DNA of 41,860 nucleotides from CAZGWJ01 sp964529445. Lineage in GTDB: Bacteria > Oederibacteriota > Muellerivitia > Muellerivitales > Muellerivitaceae. Both the position numbers and the translations under genes were made by a program. This document shows positions 15,342 to 23,485 of the stretch, piece by piece. The number at the start of each line of letters is the position of its first letter. Position 1 is the stretch's first letter. The stretch covers positions 1 through 41,860 of the forward strand of contig CAZGWJ010000015.1 in NCBI GenBank assembly GCA_964529445.1, read 5' to 3'. The notes beneath the pieces were generated by a model. It had not been told where the DNA came from. It did not search any database and saw nothing but the letters and a program-made list of their open reading frames with translations.

Positions 15342-16628
15342 TCAGGGCGAGACGATCACCATCCGGTAGGACCCCGACGAGGTGGTCGTCATTTCGCGGG
15401 CCGTGAGGTAGTAGTTCACCCCGGCGGTCAGCGTATAGATCATGCTTTTCACCGGCCCGGTCATGCCGAAAGTCGTGGCCAGCCACCCGCTGGTGGGGCA
15501 AGCCGGGTTCCAGAGGAAGAGATCCGCGTCATGCGCTCCGGAACCCGAGTCGAAGCAGTCGAGGAGGAATACGTAGGTCCCCGTGACCTGCGCCGTGAAC
15601 ACGAAATAATCGATGTCCCCCGGGGTGAACACGCCCGTCACGGCCCTCTGCCGGTCCACGGGATTCGCGGGGGTCGCCACCGGGATGGATCCGAGTCCCA
15701 GGGGCGGATTGCTGTATCCCGGCGTGGCCGCGCAATAATCGGTCTCGTAACCGGAGGAATGGACCTGCGGGGTGATGGTGGGCGAAACCAGGACCGTGCA
15801 GACGAAGGTGGGCGTCGAGGTCACGGTCGGGGAAACCGTGGGCGTGAAGGTGGGAAGGGGGCAGAAATCCGCCCAGAGGCAGGGGGCATAGGGCATGCCC
15901 GCTGGCGTGGCGGAAACCGGGGGGTTCGGGAAGACGAACGGCGTCGGGTCGGGATAGTCCACCACGTCGAAACCGATGCCGTCCTCGCCGGGATCGAAGA
16001 GGGCGACGGAACCCGGAACCGCGTTCACGGCGATCCAGTAGTTCCCCGGCGGCACGTAGTGATCGGCCACCCCGAGCGTGTTGGGCCCCCTCACGGCCGC
16101 GGCCGTGCTGGAACCGCAAAGATAGATGAGGGGATTCCCGCCGTTGTCGCTGTAGAGGGCCAGTCGGATGGAGGTCCCGGCGCCCGCCTCCGCGACCTGG
16201 ACGCCCAGGCTGGTGATGGAGGCGGGGCGGTCCAGGGAATGCCGGACCATCCAGATCCTCGGGACGGTGGTGGAATAGTAGCCCCCGGTATAGGTGTCGT
16301 TCGAGGTGCATCCCATGACCTGCGCATCGGCCGAGCAGTAGGGCGTCGGGAAGGGCGTGATCGTGCGCGTCGCGGTCCCGGTCGGGGTGACCGTGGGCGT
16401 TCCCGTTCGCGTGGAAGTGAAGGTCCAGGTGGAGGAGAACCCGATGGGGAGCGTGTTCGTTCGCGTCACGGTCGGGGTCGCCGTGGGGGATCCCGGGGGG
16501 AGTGTGGGCGTGAAAGTGGCCGTATCGGCCGGGGGGGCGGGAGGCGGCGCGGCGGGACTCTTCTTGTCCTTGCAGGCCAGGGGGAATAGAAGAAGGATGG
16601 AAAGGAACGGATACAGGATCCAGCGCAT
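15342..16628 (-). CDS. lipoprotein with Thr/Pro linkers and PPC-like C-terminus
   Basis: A 428-residue lipoprotein. The signal peptide ends in LLLFPLAC (C19), nearly the same as in the 733-residue lipoprotein, followed by KDKK. A Pro/Ala and Thr/Pro linker (about 25-90) leads to a module with GVADHYVPPGNYWIAVNAV (about 212-230), then a second short Thr/Pro linker (about 262-285) and a C-terminal PPC-like module (about 310-428) with DIDYFVFTAQVTGTYVF, a Cys-containing DCFDSG loop and an Asp-rich DADLFLWNP stretch. ATG 16628 is preceded by GGGAGGTG at good distance, so the GTG nine bases upstream was not used. No catalytic motif. Probably a surface protein; function unknown. Confidence 0.82.
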   Translation of the reverse strand: MRWILYPFLSILLLFPLACKDKKSPAAPPPAPPADTATFTPTLPPGSPTATPTVTRTNTLPIGFSSTWTFTSTRTGTPTVTPTGTATRTITPFPTPYCSADAQVMGCTSNDTYTGGYYSTTVPRIWMVRHSLDRPASITSLGVQVAEAGAGTSIRLALYSDNGGNPLIYLCGSSTAAAVRGPNTLGVADHYVPPGNYWIAVNAVPGSVALFDPGEDGIGFDVVDYPDPTPFVFPNPPVSATPAGMPYAPCLWADFCPLPTFTPTVSPTVTSTPTFVCTVLVSPTITPQVHSSGYETDYCAATPGYSNPPLGLGSIPVATPANPVDRQRAVTGVFTPGDIDYFVFTAQVTGTYVFLLDCFDSGSGAHDADLFLWNPACPTSGWLATTFGMTGPVKSMIYTLTAGVNYYLTAREMTTTSSGSYRMVIVSP

Positions 16629-16738
16629 GGAAGGCACCTCCCGGATGAGACGGATGATGCCTTATGTTAGCGTGGCGGCGAATGCCTCGTGAATCAAAAC
16701 CGGCGTTCCCCGGGGATACCGTTCTCCCGGGAAATCCC

Positions 16739-16759
16739 GCCCGCCTTCCGGGCTTTTTT
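16739..16759 (+). terminator. intrinsic terminator on the plus strand, facing the ATPase gene
   Basis: GCCCG (16739-16743), a 5-nt loop, CGGGC (16749-16753) and six T's (16754-16759) form a textbook intrinsic terminator read on the plus strand. Both neighbouring genes are on the minus strand and the T-run is only 2 bp from the ATPase stop codon, so no gene visible here uses it. It may stop antisense transcription into the ATPase gene. Read on the minus strand it has no T-run. Confidence 0.6.
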
Positions 16760-16761
16760 CG

Positions 16762-19467
16762 TCAAACCTTCCTCGCGCCCCGGAAGCCGGGCCAATGCTT
16801 CTCGATCTCGATCAGCAGGTAGGTCGCAAAACCCGCCCCCAGGATCCACGCCCACACGACACCCCCGATCGGCGCCGTATGGAACAGGCGGTTCATGAGG
16901 GGCGAATACGTGAGAAGAAGCTGGAGCAGGACCATGACGCCCGATCCCACGTAGACCCAGGGGTTGCTCCAGAGTCCCACATGGAACATCGAGCGCTTCA
17001 GGGAGCGGCAGTTGAAGAGGTAGAAAAGCTCGACGAACACGAAGACGTTCACAGCCGCCGTACGGGCCTCCGCGAGGGAACGGCCGTTCAGGACCTCCCA
17101 CTTGAAGAGGCCGAAGGACACGGCCAGCATGATCACGCCGACGATGGCGATGCGGAACAGCAGCGACCCGGTCAGGATGGGGACCTTCGGGTCCCGGGGT
17201 GGGCGCTCCATGATGCCCGGCTCCTTGGCCTCGAAAGCCAGCATGAGACCCAGGAGCACCGCCGTGGTCATGTTGATCCAGAGGATCTGCACCGGCAGGA
17301 TGGGCAGTTCGGTGCCCACCAGAACGGCGGCCAGGATCACGAGACCCTCCCCGAAGTTCGTGGGCAGGGTCCAGGTGATGAATTTCACGAGGTTGTCGAA
17401 GACCCCCCGGCCTTCCTCGATGGCGGCCTTGATGGAACTGAAGTTGTCGTCGGTCAGGACCATGTCGGCGGCCTCCTTGGCCACCTCCGTGCCCGTGATG
17501 CCCATGGCTACCCCGATATCGGCCCGCTTCAGGGCGGGCGCGTCGTTCACGCCGTCGCCGGTCATGGCCGCCACGTGGCCCTTCGCCTGCAGGGCCTTCA
17601 CGAGCCGCAGTTTCTGCTCCGGGACAACCCTCGCGAAGACGGAGATCCCCTCGATCTGTGCGTCGAGCGCGGCGTCGTCCAGGGATTCCAGGTCCTTCCC
17701 GGCCATCACGCGCGGCTCGGCATCCCCCGAGAGCCCGATCTGCCGCGCGATGGCGGCGGCCGTGACCACGTGGTCCCCCGTGATCATGACCACCCGGATG
17801 CCGGCCCGGTGGCATACGGCTACCGCCTCGATGGCCTCCTTCCGCGGCGGATCGATCATGCCCTGGAGGCCCAGGAACGTGAGGCCCGATGCGACGTCGT
17901 CGTGGCCGATCGAGCGGGCCCCCGGCATCTCCCTCTTCGCGAAAGCCAGGACCCGCATCCCCCTCGAGGCCATCGATTCCATGACCCCGAGGATCCTTCC
18001 CCGATCGAACGCCTCCCTCCCTCCCGAGGAGGTGAGCGCATCACCGCACATGTCCAGCAATTTCTCCACGGCTCCCTTGACATAGACGGTCGGGGATTCC
18101 CCCTCTCCCCCCCCGACGAGGACCGCCATGTACTGCCGTTCCGATTCGAAGGCGATGAGGTCGATCCGGGGACGGCTCTTCTCCTCCTTCTCGAGATCGA
18201 AGCCCGACTTGCGGGCCGAGACCAACAGGGCACCCTCCGTGGGATCACCCTGGATCCTCCAGCCCTCCTCCCGTTTCTCCAGGCGGCTGTCGTTGCACAG
18301 GACACCCGCCCTCAGGCATTCCTCGAGAGCCCGGGGCACCGGACCCTGCAGGGGTTTCCCGCCCGCGAGGATCGAGCCGGCGGGATCGTATCCGGCACCC
18401 TCGACCTGGTAATCCGCGCCACCGGCCGCGACGGCCTGGACGGTCATCTGGTTCTCGGTCAGGGTCCCCGTCTTGTCGGAGCAAACCACCGTAGTGCTGC
18501 CGAGCGTCTCCACGGCGGGCAGTTTCCGGATGATGGCCCTTCGCTTGGCCATGCGCGAAACGCCGATGGCCAGCGTAATGGTGACGGCGGCCGGGAGCCC
18601 CTCCGGGATGGCCCCGACCGCCAGGGCGACGGCGGCCATGAACATCGAGAGGGCGGATTCGCCCCGGCCGATGCCTACCAGGAAAGTCAGGGCGGCCATC
18701 CCCAGGATGGCCCAGAGGAGCAGGTGGCTGAATCCGGCGATCTTGCGGGTCAGGGGGGTCTCGAGGGACTCGGTCTCGGTCAACATCTGCGAGATGCGGC
18801 CCACCTCGGTGCGGTCTCCCGTGGCCGTGACGACGCCGGTCCCCGTTCCGTAGGTCACGAGCGTCGAGGCGTAACCCATGTCGATGCGATCCGCCAGGAC
18901 CGCGCCTTCCTCCACGGGGTCCGCCTTCTTCTCCACGGCCACCGATTCCCCCGTCAGGGCGGCTTCCTCGACCTTGAGTTCCTTCACCGCGAGGAGCCGC
19001 AGGTCCGCAGGGACCTTGTCGCCCCCCTGCAGGAGGACGATGTCCCCCGGAACCATGTCGGGCGCGGGGATCTCGCGCTTCGCGCCACCCCTCATCACCA
19101 CGGCCTTCGAGCTCATGGTCCGGGCGAGGGCCGCCAAGGCGTTCAGGGCCTTGGCTTCCTGCAGGAAACCGATGATGGCGTTGACGATGACCACGCCGAG
19201 GATGACGCCGGAATCCACCCATTCCCTCAGGAAGGCCGTGATGAGGGCCGCGGCCAGGAGGATGTAGATGAGGGGCTGGTGGAACTGCAAAAGGAACCGC
19301 AGGAAAGGACCCTTCCCCTTGCGGGCCGTGAGACGGTTGGGTCCGTATTCGACCAGGCGCCTTTGCGCCTCCTCATCCGTCAAGCCGGTCCGCGAGTCGG
19401 TCGAAAGCTCCTTCAGGACATCGGGGGCTTGCATCGAATGCCAGGGGATCGTCTTCGCTTCGGCCAT
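16762..19467 (-). CDS. P2-type cation-transporting ATPase
   Basis: A 901-residue P-type ATPase of the inner membrane. Visible are the actuator motif TGES (172-175), the M4 motif PEGLP (288-292), the phosphorylation site DKTGTLT (D331), KGAVE in the nucleotide domain (464-468), TGD (563-565) and TGDGVNDAP (636-644), with about ten membrane segments including four at the C-terminus. It resembles the Ca2+-ATPase/PMA1-like branch. M4 E289 and M5 N704/E707 match SERCA ion ligands, but M6 reads INMTTAV, with Ala736 where SERCA has the key Asp800. The ion is therefore uncertain (Ca2+, Na+, K+ or H+). The next gene in the same direction downstream is a lipoprotein gene, 133 bp away; a cation antiporter-like gene lies 110 bp upstream. 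Confidence 0.9.
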   Translation of the reverse strand: MAEAKTIPWHSMQAPDVLKELSTDSRTGLTDEEAQRRLVEYGPNRLTARKGKGPFLRFLLQFHQPLIYILLAAALITAFLREWVDSGVILGVVIVNAIIGFLQEAKALNALAALARTMSSKAVVMRGGAKREIPAPDMVPGDIVLLQGGDKVPADLRLLAVKELKVEEAALTGESVAVEKKADPVEEGAVLADRIDMGYASTLVTYGTGTGVVTATGDRTEVGRISQMLTETESLETPLTRKIAGFSHLLLWAILGMAALTFLVGIGRGESALSMFMAAVALAVGAIPEGLPAAVTITLAIGVSRMAKRRAIIRKLPAVETLGSTTVVCSDKTGTLTENQMTVQAVAAGGADYQVEGAGYDPAGSILAGGKPLQGPVPRALEECLRAGVLCNDSRLEKREEGWRIQGDPTEGALLVSARKSGFDLEKEEKSRPRIDLIAFESERQYMAVLVGGGEGESPTVYVKGAVEKLLDMCGDALTSSGGREAFDRGRILGVMESMASRGMRVLAFAKREMPGARSIGHDDVASGLTFLGLQGMIDPPRKEAIEAVAVCHRAGIRVVMITGDHVVTAAAIARQIGLSGDAEPRVMAGKDLESLDDAALDAQIEGISVFARVVPEQKLRLVKALQAKGHVAAMTGDGVNDAPALKRADIGVAMGITGTEVAKEAADMVLTDDNFSSIKAAIEEGRGVFDNLVKFITWTLPTNFGEGLVILAAVLVGTELPILPVQILWINMTTAVLLGLMLAFEAKEPGIMERPPRDPKVPILTGSLLFRIAIVGVIMLAVSFGLFKWEVLNGRSLAEARTAAVNVFVFVELFYLFNCRSLKRSMFHVGLWSNPWVYVGSGVMVLLQLLLTYSPLMNRLFHTAPIGGVVWAWILGAGFATYLLIEIEKHWPGFRGARKV

Positions 19468-19577
19468 GTTCCACCTCGAGGGGATCGGGCAGATGCCCGG
19501 TTCGTCAAAGAACCGGCACAGGATGGCATGAGGCGGGCACCGCTTTCAACAGGAAGCGGCGGGATGGATGCCGATTT

Positions 19578-20732
19578 TCAGGTCCTCGCCGGAGCGGCGA
19601 TCAGCGCCCGGACCGCCGTGATGAAAACGCCGGTCAGGACCAGGTTGAGCGCCAAAGACAGGATGGCCACCGTATATTGGGCACGACCCAGGCCATAGGA
19701 CATCGAAACCATCAGGACGCCCGCACCGACCTCTCCCCGAGGGAACATGCCCACGCAGAGGGCCAGGCGCTCCCGGATCGCCGCCTCCTTGCGGTAGCAG
19801 AGGAGCGGGAACATCTTTCCCAGGTTCGAAAGAAGGGTCACGACGGCGACATGGACCGCCACCCAGGCCCAAGGCATCGCCGCCTCGGTCTCGTTCCTCC
19901 CGAACAGGAAAGGCAGGGAGAGGCCCACCAGCACCATGAAAGCCCCGGAGACCAGGGTGGCCGCCCGCTCCTCGGCTTTTCCGTCCCGCTCCCGGGCGGA
20001 CGGATGGACGATCATGCATCCCAGGACGAAGGCCGGAAGCAGGACCTCGAAATGCACGGGTGCCACCTCGTCCACCAACAGACTCACCCAATGGACGACC
20101 TCGGCCGCGGACGCGATCAGGAGCGCGTAGAGGAGGATCCAATTCCAGGAGGCCCTCAAACGGACGGAATGGAACCGGTACCAGGCCAACAGCAGGAGGA
20201 AAGCCGAGACGAACAGGACCACGACGAGCTGGGGCTTGAACCCCACGATGAGCATCTTCAAGGGGATCATGAGGAGGACCGTGTCCAGGTCGTCGAAGAT
20301 GGCGAGCACGCGGGCCTTTCGGTAGACCCAGGTCCCGGCCAGGCCGGCGGCGGCCAGCATGGAAAAGAGGATGCCCGCCGAGGTGGGGGCCGCGAACCGC
20401 GCGCCCAACAGGGCGTTCTTCCAGGATTCCCAGGACAGGAACGACCCGCCGGGATCGAGGAACCCGATGAAGTAGAGGGCACAGAAGATCCAGGGGAACG
20501 CGGCCGCGGTCATGGCCACCGCGTAATCCCACCCGTAGGAGCCGAGGCGGTCCTTCCGGATCTCGAACTCCATGCCCACCCGGATCATGATGAAACCCAG
20601 GAGCACCATGCTGGTGAACCGGGAGGTCTCCCGGTAATAACGGCAGGCATCGCCCAGGACCCCGGGAAGGACCTGGGAAAGGACCATCCCGGCCATCAAA
20701 AGGAGGCTGTAGATCCAGACTTTGCGCATCAT
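19578..20732 (-). CDS. cation/proton antiporter-like membrane protein
   Basis: A 384-residue inner-membrane protein with about 10-12 helices. The segments AAPTSAGILFSML, RVLAIFDDLDTVLLMIPLKM (paired Asp within a helix) and LALCVGMFPRGEVGAGVL (conserved R-G-E near the C-terminus) match the core of CPA-type Na+(K+)/H+ antiporters, where an acidic pair binds cation and proton. No TrkA domain follows. It precedes the P-type ATPase by 110 bp in the same direction, so the two may jointly set cation balance. Ion specificity cannot be read. Confidence 0.75.
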   Translation of the reverse strand: MMRKVWIYSLLLMAGMVLSQVLPGVLGDACRYYRETSRFTSMVLLGFIMIRVGMEFEIRKDRLGSYGWDYAVAMTAAAFPWIFCALYFIGFLDPGGSFLSWESWKNALLGARFAAPTSAGILFSMLAAAGLAGTWVYRKARVLAIFDDLDTVLLMIPLKMLIVGFKPQLVVVLFVSAFLLLLAWYRFHSVRLRASWNWILLYALLIASAAEVVHWVSLLVDEVAPVHFEVLLPAFVLGCMIVHPSARERDGKAEERAATLVSGAFMVLVGLSLPFLFGRNETEAAMPWAWVAVHVAVVTLLSNLGKMFPLLCYRKEAAIRERLALCVGMFPRGEVGAGVLMVSMSYGLGRAQYTVAILSLALNLVLTGVFITAVRALIAAPART

Positions 20733-20785
20733 GTTCCCCGGAGAATCATCGCAGGATCATCCCAGGATACGCCATTCGAGGACGT

Positions 20786-20818
20786 AAAAAAAGGGGCGGC
20801 TCCTTGCGGGGCCGCCCC
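20786..20818 (-). terminator. intrinsic terminator of the secreted Gly/Asn-rich protein gene
   Basis: On the minus strand GGGGCGGC (20818-20811), a 10-nt loop, GCCGCCCC (20800-20793) and seven T's (20792-20786) form a strong intrinsic terminator, 18 bp after the stop codon at 20836. It separates that gene from the antiporter-like gene downstream. Confidence 0.85.
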
Positions 20819-20835
20819 TCCTCCGGAAGGAACGA

Positions 20836-22533
20836 TTACTCGATGATCTCGACGACCGCACCCGAACCCGTCGTGCTCCCCGACGTGGGCGTCGACGTCG
20901 GCGTCTCCTTCTCGATGGGCGTGAGCTGGACCTCGACCGTCTCCAGGGGGACCGGCACTTCCGGGGTCGGGGTGGAGGTGGCGGTCGGCGTGGCGCAGGG
21001 CGGCTTGTTCACCGCCTCGATCCCGTCCCACAGCTTCGTCGCGTCGCACAAGCGGACGGGCACCGGCATCCAGGGGGCCGTCATCCTCATCCGTCCCATG
21101 AGGCCGGGATAGACGCGCACGTCGTCCAGAAGCAGGGTGTTCTGCGGCAGCTTGTTGGCGGCGCTGTTCCAGACCGTCAGCGAGTAGGGACCGGCCGTCG
21201 AGCCCGCTTCGAACGAGCATTTCCAGAAGCCTTGCGGCATCTCCCGCCAGGGCGCCATCTCACCGGTCATGCAACCCGCCTGGGGATCATAGGCCACGGT
21301 GACGCGGATATTCTGGTTGGTGGGGATGGGGTAGAAGTCGAACCCGCCCCTCACGCGGAAAAACCCGCCGTCGAACTGGATGTCCGCCCGGCCGAGCGCC
21401 ACGCCGTTCTGGTGGATCAGGTTCCTCAGGTTAGCGTCGAATTCCGCCACGGTCGTTCCCGTGAACGTCCGGACGGTCCGCAGGGCGTCGGAGGGAAGCG
21501 CCGGGAAGCCCGGAAGCTCCCAGAGCGCGCTCTGGGCCTGGGCCATGCGGTCGCCGTTGTAATCGGCCACCGTGTAGAGTCGCACGGTCCTCGCATCCGT
21601 GGTCCAACGGTCGCAGGCGCCGCCTACGATCGTGGCGCCGGCGGTGCCGGCCTCCTCGAAATCATCCGCGAAGAGGGGGCTTTCCATCGGCGCACCGATG
21701 CTCTCCAGGAGGAAACTGGCGGCCGCGAAAGGCGCCGTGAGGGTCGTCGGGGACCCCGGCAGGCTGTCCAGCGCGAAGACGACCGTGCCCGAAGTGGCGC
21801 CCGGCGGCGGTTCCTGGACCATGCGGAAGTTCGTGATCTGCCCCTTGGCCGTGTTGAGCTGCGTGGACACGTAGCGGGTGCCCGCCGGGATGGAAAACTC
21901 GAAGGTCAGGTTCCGGGCCTCCCAGGGCGACATGTTGAAGATCTCGTAGCCCCAATGCACCTGCGTTCCCGGAAGGGTGGACGTGGTCGGAAGGACCTCG
22001 AAGACGTGGCTGAGGACGGGAGTGGGCGTGGGAGTGGCCGTGTTCGTCGGGGTCCAGGTGGAAGTGGGCGTCCACGTGAAGGTCGCCGTGTCCGTGGGCG
22101 TTCCCGTGTCGGTCGCCGCGAAGGTGTCGGTCGGAGTTCCCGTATGCGTGGAAGTGGCCGTGTCGGTCGGGGTGTCCGTGATGGTGGGCGTGAAAGTGTC
22201 GGTCGGCGTGTTCGTGATCGTGGGCGTGAAGGTATCCGTCGGCGTGTCCGTGATCGTGGGTGTGAAGGTATCCGTCGGCGTCGATGTCCAGGTGGGCGTA
22301 TGCGTGTTCGTCCACGTATGCGTGAAGGTCGGCGTATCGGTAGGGAAAGCCGGCGGATTGCCGTTGGCCCAGGTCGGAGGACCGTCGGGAATGTTGCCGT
22401 TCCCGTTGCCGGGGCCCACGCCGTTCCCGTTGCCAGGACCCACGCCGTTCCCGTTGCCCGGGTTGGCAGCCGCCGCGAAGATCGCGCCAGCGGAGTTAAG
22501 GAGGATGAAGCAAATAAGGAGGATCTTTTTCAT
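20836..22533 (-). CDS. secreted protein with GNG repeats and long Thr/Pro linker
   Basis: A 565-residue exported protein. The start is ATG 22533, with AGGAG nine bases upstream; another ATG at 22542 directly abuts that site. Signal peptide about 1-20 (cleavage after IFA), no lipobox. Next come three GNGNGVGP-type units (about 22-48), a Thr/Pro linker (about 60-165) with three 12-residue TPTDTFTPTITD units, then a globular region of about 350 residues with no recognised fold (beta-rich, starting near VFEVLPTTSTLPGTQVHWGYEIFN) and a short Thr/Pro C-terminal tail. A strong terminator follows. The shared linker style links it to the two lipoproteins. Probably surface or extracellular; function unknown. 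Confidence 0.82.
   Translation of the reverse strand: MKKILLICFILLNSAGAIFAAAANPGNGNGVGPGNGNGVGPGNGNGNIPDGPPTWANGNPPAFPTDTPTFTHTWTNTHTPTWTSTPTDTFTPTITDTPTDTFTPTITNTPTDTFTPTITDTPTDTATSTHTGTPTDTFAATDTGTPTDTATFTWTPTSTWTPTNTATPTPTPVLSHVFEVLPTTSTLPGTQVHWGYEIFNMSPWEARNLTFEFSIPAGTRYVSTQLNTAKGQITNFRMVQEPPPGATSGTVVFALDSLPGSPTTLTAPFAAASFLLESIGAPMESPLFADDFEEAGTAGATIVGGACDRWTTDARTVRLYTVADYNGDRMAQAQSALWELPGFPALPSDALRTVRTFTGTTVAEFDANLRNLIHQNGVALGRADIQFDGGFFRVRGGFDFYPIPTNQNIRVTVAYDPQAGCMTGEMAPWREMPQGFWKCSFEAGSTAGPYSLTVWNSAANKLPQNTLLLDDVRVYPGLMGRMRMTAPWMPVPVRLCDATKLWDGIEAVNKPPCATPTATSTPTPEVPVPLETVEVQLTPIEKETPTSTPTSGSTTGSGAVVEIIE
22161..22283 (-). repeat. 36-bp tandem coding repeat (3.4 units)
   Basis: Units beginning at 22161, 22197, 22233 and 22269 are 36 bp long and differ at only a few bases. 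They encode the 12-residue TPTDTFTPTITD repeat of the secreted protein's linker. Such near-identical units can expand or contract by slippage. Confidence 0.85.
22394..22461 (-). repeat. 24-bp tandem coding repeat (about 3 units)
   Basis: Near-identical 24-bp units encode GNGNGVGP just behind the signal peptide of the secreted protein. Confidence 0.8.
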
Positions 22534-22655
22534 CGAGAACATCTCCTGGAAAAATGGAATCGAAGACAGGGGATGATAGCGGAAAGACGCGTTCATATGG
22601 GAAATATACGGTCTGCTTGAAGGATAAACCCGCACCCGCGCAAGCTCATAATGTT

Positions 22656-23321
22656 TCAAGTCGTGTCAGACCACCCCTGCGCACCGATCAAGGGAACGAA
22701 CCGCACCGCGTACTTCTCCTCCTCGGTGAAGATCCCCCCTCCCTGCGATCGCACCAGGACCAGCCGCTGTTCCCACCGCCCTCCCACGGGAATGAGCATC
22801 CTCCCGCCCGGCTTCAACTGTGAGACCAGCGCCTTCGGAACGGAAGGGCTTCCCGCGGTCACCCCGATGGCATCAAAGGGCGCCTCTTCCGGCCACCCCA
22901 GCGTCCCGTCCCCCACCTTCACGTGGACCCGTTCGTATCCCAACTCCCGCAATCGATGCTCCGCCTGGAGCGCCAGTTCGCCGTCCCGCTCGATCGACCA
23001 GATTTCCCCCGTCACCTCGCAGGTCACGGCCGCCGAATACCCGCTCCCGAACCCCACTTCCAGGACCTTCTCCCCCGCCTTCACGCCCAGGATCTCCAGC
23101 ATCGAGGCCACAACATAGGGTTGGCTGACGGTCTGGCCCCTTCCGATGGCAAGGGGGGAATCATCGTAGGCCTCATGGGTCCGTTCGACAGGCACGAAGA
23201 GGTGCCGAGGCACGCGCCGCATGGCCGAAAGGACCCGTTCGTCCTTCACGCCCCGTGCGGCGATCTGCCGCTCCACCATTTGCAGGCGCTCCTCCTGTCG
23301 TTCCCACGCCTTGTCCGCCAC
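22656..23321 (-). CDS. pcm: protein-L-isoaspartate O-methyltransferase
   Basis: A 221-residue SAM-dependent methyltransferase that methylates L-isoaspartyl residues so that damaged proteins can be repaired. The family loop IGRGQTVSQPYVVASM (about 58-73) binds the isoaspartyl substrate, and motif I VLEVGFGSGYSAAV (about 85-98) binds SAM; the conserved SPSVPKAL and LKPGGRMLIPVG follow. The start is given as GTG 23321; an ATG at 23279 with AGGAGG upstream would remove 14 residues and is a fair alternative. It precedes the secreted protein gene in the same direction. Intact. Confidence 0.92.
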   Translation of the reverse strand: MADKAWERQEERLQMVERQIAARGVKDERVLSAMRRVPRHLFVPVERTHEAYDDSPLAIGRGQTVSQPYVVASMLEILGVKAGEKVLEVGFGSGYSAAVTCEVTGEIWSIERDGELALQAEHRLRELGYERVHVKVGDGTLGWPEEAPFDAIGVTAGSPSVPKALVSQLKPGGRMLIPVGGRWEQRLVLVRSQGGGIFTEEEKYAVRFVPLIGAQGWSDTT

Positions 23322-23360
23322 GTTTCCACCGCCGGGACTATAATGTCGTCATCCGGAACA

Positions 23361-23445
23361 CCCCCTCACCCTGCCCTCTCCCCCAAGGGGGCGAGGGAGA
23401 ATTCTTGTTCCCTCTCCCGTTTACGGGAGAGGGTAGGGAGAGGGG
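23361..23445. repeat. CCCCTCACCCTG hairpin repeat, copy 2, with inverted end
   Basis: The element starts with CCCCTCACCCTGCCCTCTCCC and ends with GGGAGAGGGTAGGGAGAGGGG, its near-perfect inverse, with a second small hairpin CCCTCTCCCG/CGGGAGAGGG inside. It lies between the divergent pcm and methyltransferase genes and is the longest of three copies, so it may show the full form of the family. Confidence 0.85.
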
Positions 23446-23485
23446 TCCGTGTCCCTAATGCTGGAACTACTCTAGTCAGGAAGCC

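Noticed and set aside
14457..16589. A plus-strand open frame spanning the HExxH gene and a lipoprotein gene
   Set aside because: It is Arg/Gly-rich and low complexity and crosses two well-supported minus-strand genes with signal peptides.
16795..19698. A very long plus-strand open frame antisense to the P-type ATPase gene
   Set aside because: Long antisense frames are expected in GC-rich DNA; its translation is Arg/His/Gly-rich with no domain, while the minus strand has every P-type ATPase motif.
22161..22283. Evenly spaced repeats that resemble a CRISPR array
   Set aside because: The units are contiguous with no unique spacers and encode the Thr/Pro linker of a secreted protein.
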